Part shown: piece after piece, positions 5,707 through 7,518 of the stretch
Position numbering within the stretch: position 1 is the stretch's first letter
Layout of the letters: the number at the start of each line of letters is the position of its first letter
Origin: Lachnospiraceae bacterium UBA5902
GTDB lineage: Bacteria > Bacillota > Clostridia > Lachnospirales > Lachnospiraceae
DNA: 7,518 nucleotides
Assembly (NCBI GenBank): GCA_002431865.1
Contig: DJEI01000032.1
Coordinates: 1-7,518, forward strand
Reading direction: 5' to 3'
Program-made: the position numbers and the translations under genes
Notes under the pieces: model-generated
What the model was told of the DNA's origin: nothing
The model's input: only the letters and a program-made list of their open reading frames with translations
The model's database searches: none

Positions 5707-6168
5707 ATGTCATCTAAAACGAAAATCATCGTCTTAAAATCAAAAGAACTCATTTACACTGGCATATTTATCGTTCTCGGCATCCTGCTGATCCTGTTGC
5801 TCTGGTATATGTTCTCGCCGAAGGAGGACGAAAAAGATACCACGGATACAAGCGTCTCAACAGAGACCTTTGCCACATACCAGCCAGGTGTCTACACCTC
5901 ACAGTTGAATCTCGGTGGCACAACACTGGAATTACAGACGACCATCGACAAACATGCAGTCACACATATCGAGGTGACAAACACAAACGAAACCGTCACC
6001 GCCATGTATCCACTTTTAACACCTTCTGTGGATGCCATCAATGAACAGTTGCAGATCACAGGTGATCTGGACTCTGTTACATATGCAAGCGACAACCAAT
6101 ACACCACACTGCTCATATTGGAAGCCGCCCGGCAGGCAGCACAATCTGCCCGCATTGACACAAAATAA
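5707..6168 (+). CDS. Single-pass membrane protein with degenerate FMN-binding-like extracytoplasmic domain
   Basis: I do not recognise this as a named gene. The 153-residue product has a basic N-terminus (four Lys within residues 4-13), one strongly hydrophobic segment (15-36, LIYTGIFIVLGILLILLLWYMF) and an acidic, Thr/Ser-rich linker (39-57). A ~90-residue domain follows, predicted outside the membrane: YQPGVYTSQLNLGGTTLELQ (58-77), THIEV (86-90), INEQLQITGDLDSVTYASDN (111-130) and LLILEAARQAA (135-145). The order (YxxGxYxxxxxxGxxxxxxx, I/Vxxv, D-x-V, AL helix) resembles FMN-binding domains of the RnfG/NqrC type, but the SGAT(T/S)S flavin-attachment motif is absent (VTYASDNQYTT instead). There is no lipobox. 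The start is fixed by the adjacent AGGGAG in the terminator arm; the next Met lies inside the membrane segment. Its 3' end nearly touches that of the convergent gene. Confidence 0.75.
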   Translation: MSSKTKIIVLKSKELIYTGIFIVLGILLILLLWYMFSPKEDEKDTTDTSVSTETFATYQPGVYTSQLNLGGTTLELQTTIDKHAVTHIEVTNTNETVTAMYPLLTPSVDAINEQLQITGDLDSVTYASDNQYTTLLILEAARQAAQSARIDTK

Positions 6169-6172
6169 CTAC

Positions 6173-6868
6173 TTACGCGTGTTTCTTCACGATCACGCCA
6201 CCCGTCTTATAAATGCTTTCTGCCGGTACAAATCCACGTACCGGGGAAAGCGGATAGACATTACTGTTTGAGCCAATGACTGTACCCGGATTTAATACGG
6301 AATTACAGCCAACTTCTACATGATTTCCGAGCATTGCTCCAAATTTCTTCAAACCGGTTTCCAGATCAAACTTCTCATTTGTCTCTGGATCAATTCCTTT
6401 CACATGGACGAGTGTCTTATCACTCTTTACATTCGATGTGATCGAGCCAGCACCCATATGCGACTTAAATCCCAAAATAGAATCACCAACATAATTATAG
6501 TGTGGCACCTGCACATTATCGAAAATGATCACGTTTTTCAACTCTGTAGAATTACCAATCACGCATCCTTTTCCAACGAGCGCATTTCCACGGACAAACG
6601 CACACTGGCGCACTTCTGTCTCTGCCCCGATGATCGCCGGTCCAGCCAGATATGCCGATGCAAATACCTTCGCAGTCTTATGCACCCAGACATGCTCTGC
6701 TACCTCGGTATACTCATCCTTCGGAAGAGACTCCCCAAGCTTTACAATAAACTCTCCAATATGAGGAAGTACCTCCCACGGATACGTATACTGCTCCATC
6801 AAAGGCTTTGCCTCTGTATGAGAAAGATCATATAATTCCTTGATTGTCACTGCATTTACACTCTTCAT
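6173..6868 (-). CDS. Stand-alone left-handed beta-helix protein, GlmU acetyltransferase-like
   Basis: The 231-residue protein consists of a short helical N-terminus (about 1-55, possibly a helical cap) and hexapeptide-repeat coils from ~58 to 226 (VWVHKTAKVFASAYLAGPAI, VGKGCVIGNSTELKNVI, LGNHVEVGCNSVLNPGTVIG). It closely resembles the C-terminal half of GlmU, which acetylates glucosamine-1-phosphate. Arg93, Lys111 in GNSTELKN, His123 and Tyr126 in VPHYNYVGDS, and Asn146 in GAGSITSN line up with E. coli Arg333, Lys351, His363, Tyr366 and Asn386. The Asn377 position is His138 and Tyr387 is Val147. The pyrophosphorylase half is absent, so names such as 'UDP-GlcNAc pyrophosphorylase' would mislead. 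An inserted loop (about 156-172) is charged. The ATG at 6868 has GGAGG with 7 nt spacing. It lies 65 nt after the topoisomerase gene, with no clear own promoter or terminator. The acetyl-acceptor is unknown; a sugar phosphate is the best guess. Confidence 0.82.
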   Translation of the reverse strand: MKSVNAVTIKELYDLSHTEAKPLMEQYTYPWEVLPHIGEFIVKLGESLPKDEYTEVAEHVWVHKTAKVFASAYLAGPAIIGAETEVRQCAFVRGNALVGKGCVIGNSTELKNVIIFDNVQVPHYNYVGDSILGFKSHMGAGSITSNVKSDKTLVHVKGIDPETNEKFDLETGLKKFGAMLGNHVEVGCNSVLNPGTVIGSNSNVYPLSPVRGFVPAESIYKTGGVIVKKHA

Positions 6869-6933
6869 TTTCTATCCTCCATCACTATCTCTTATTCATC
6901 CAACATTTGTCTTACATACATTCGCCAACCATA

Positions 6934-7518
6934 TTATGATTTTTTCGCAGCTTTCTTCGTTCCTGCCTTTTCATAAAATGGCTTCGTCCGGTCAAATAAA
7001 CGCGTGATCTGATTCTGATTTCGTATCTGCTTCACGGCATTTGTGTTATCACAGACAAATTTATTCATCTTGGCTGTATATTCGTCCTTCGAGATCGTTC
7101 CTTCTGCAACACCGGAAAGACCTTTCTCCCATGATGCCGTCATTTCCGCCCAGAGCAGACTCTGGATGGAATTTAAGCATACATCATAGATGATCTCACC
7201 AAGAAATGTCGGTGTCACGATCTGTGTTTTTTTATTTAACGCAATGTATTTGTTCGTCACAAGCTTCGTGATGATACTGTCACGTGTCGCACTTGTTCCA
7301 ATACCACTGCCCTTGATCTGACTTCGAAGTTCCTCATCCTCGATGAGCTGTCCGGCATTTTCCATCGCCAGAATTAATGTACCCGAAGAATACCGCTTCG
7401 GTGGAGATGTCTCTCCTTCCTTGATATTGAATGCCTGTACCGGAATCGCATCACCTTTCTTCAAAGATGCAAACTTCGCCAGCTCCTCATCCGTCAGCTT
7501 CTGTTCTTCCTGTTTTTT
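6934..7518 (-). CDS. topB: Type IA DNA topoisomerase (topoisomerase III-like), C-terminal part
   Basis: Only the last 194 residues are in the window; the frame is open to the window end, so the start and the catalytic tyrosine are outside. Type IA topoisomerases relax or decatenate DNA by passing strands through a transient single-strand break. Seen: TSPPKRYSSGTLILAMENAG (37-56 of the fragment), then KGSGIGTSATRDSIITKLVTNKYI (69-92), the conserved GIGTxATR motif with the following winged-helix-like segment, and TPTFLGEIIYDV (102-113). The protein ends in a short Lys/Ala-rich tail (GTKKAAKKS) with no zinc-finger repeats, which points to topoisomerase III rather than topoisomerase I. A TTG codon at 7464 could be mistaken for a start but lies inside conserved sequence. 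The downstream beta-helix gene, 65 nt away, may be co-transcribed. The topB symbol is likely but rests on a partial protein. Confidence 0.88.
   Translation of the reverse strand, partial: KKQEEQKLTDEELAKFASLKKGDAIPVQAFNIKEGETSPPKRYSSGTLILAMENAGQLIEDEELRSQIKGSGIGTSATRDSIITKLVTNKYIALNKKTQIVTPTFLGEIIYDVCLNSIQSLLWAEMTASWEKGLSGVAEGTISKDEYTAKMNKFVCDNTNAVKQIRNQNQITRLFDRTKPFYEKAGTKKAAKKS

Noticed and set aside
6320..6835. 171-codon open frame on the plus strand
   Set aside because: It is antisense to the hexapeptide-repeat gene, is rich in Cys, His and Ile without domain character, and has no promoter or binding site.
6869..6933. A promoter for the hexapeptide-repeat gene in the 65-nt gap after the topoisomerase gene
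   Set aside because: TTGGCG and TTGGAT occur, but no -10-like hexamer lies at suitable spacing; co-transcription with topB is simpler.
7462..7464. TTG as a start of a short 176-residue protein
   Set aside because: The frame continues unbroken to the window end, and the short product would be only a fragment of a type IA topoisomerase; no ribosome binding site precedes the TTG.

Overview
The window looks like a chromosomal segment from an anaerobic, probably spore-forming member of the Clostridia. Lachnospiraceae is my best guess. The basis is the gene order ylxM-ffh-rpsP-khpA-rimM-trmD, strong GGAGG-type ribosome binding sites, consensus sigma-A promoters, moderate GC content, and protein types I associate with that family (a SpoIID-like peptidoglycan-binding protein, a divergent orotate phosphoribosyltransferase-like protein and a stand-alone hexapeptide-repeat protein). 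The taxonomy is inference; there is no rRNA here. No mobile element, CRISPR array, tRNA or rRNA is visible.

Left part (1-3544, minus strand): a translation and protein-targeting operon, read right to left. A near-consensus sigma-A promoter (TTGACA, 17 bp, TATGAT) lies just upstream of ylxM. It drives ylxM (SRP-associated helix-turn-helix protein), ffh (SRP GTPase), rpsP (ribosomal protein S16), khpA (small KH-domain RNA-binding protein), rimM (30S maturation factor) and trmD (tRNA m1G37 methyltransferase, cut by the window edge). Intergenic gaps are 17 to 62 nt. Two stem-loops sit in the ffh-rpsP and khpA-rimM gaps and could tune expression within the operon. Several starts were moved inward from the longest reading frame to agree with the Shine-Dalgarno sites and with family N-termini.

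Middle (3545-6168, plus strand), divergent from the operon: a 416-residue protein with an N-terminal beta-sandwich-like region, a divergent SpoIID-like domain and a C-terminal peptidoglycan-binding domain, but no signal peptide. It is preceded by a possible sporulation (sigma-E/K type) promoter. Next is an orotate-phosphoribosyltransferase-like protein with its own sigma-A promoter, whose PRPP loop lacks the usual acidic pair. A strong intrinsic terminator follows. Its 3' arm also serves as the ribosome binding site of the next gene, a single-pass membrane protein with an FMN-binding-like extracytoplasmic domain that lacks the flavinylation motif.

Right part (6173-7518, minus strand): a stand-alone left-handed beta-helix protein resembling the acetyltransferase half of GlmU, and upstream of it the C-terminal part of a type IA topoisomerase (topB-like), cut by the window end. 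The beta-helix gene converges on the membrane-protein gene with only 4 bp between stop codons and no terminator between them.

I find no single large new system. The candidates for something under-described are the three plus-strand proteins, each of which keeps a known fold but changes or lacks expected functional residues or localisation signals, and the shared terminator/ribosome-binding-site element at 5652-5706.
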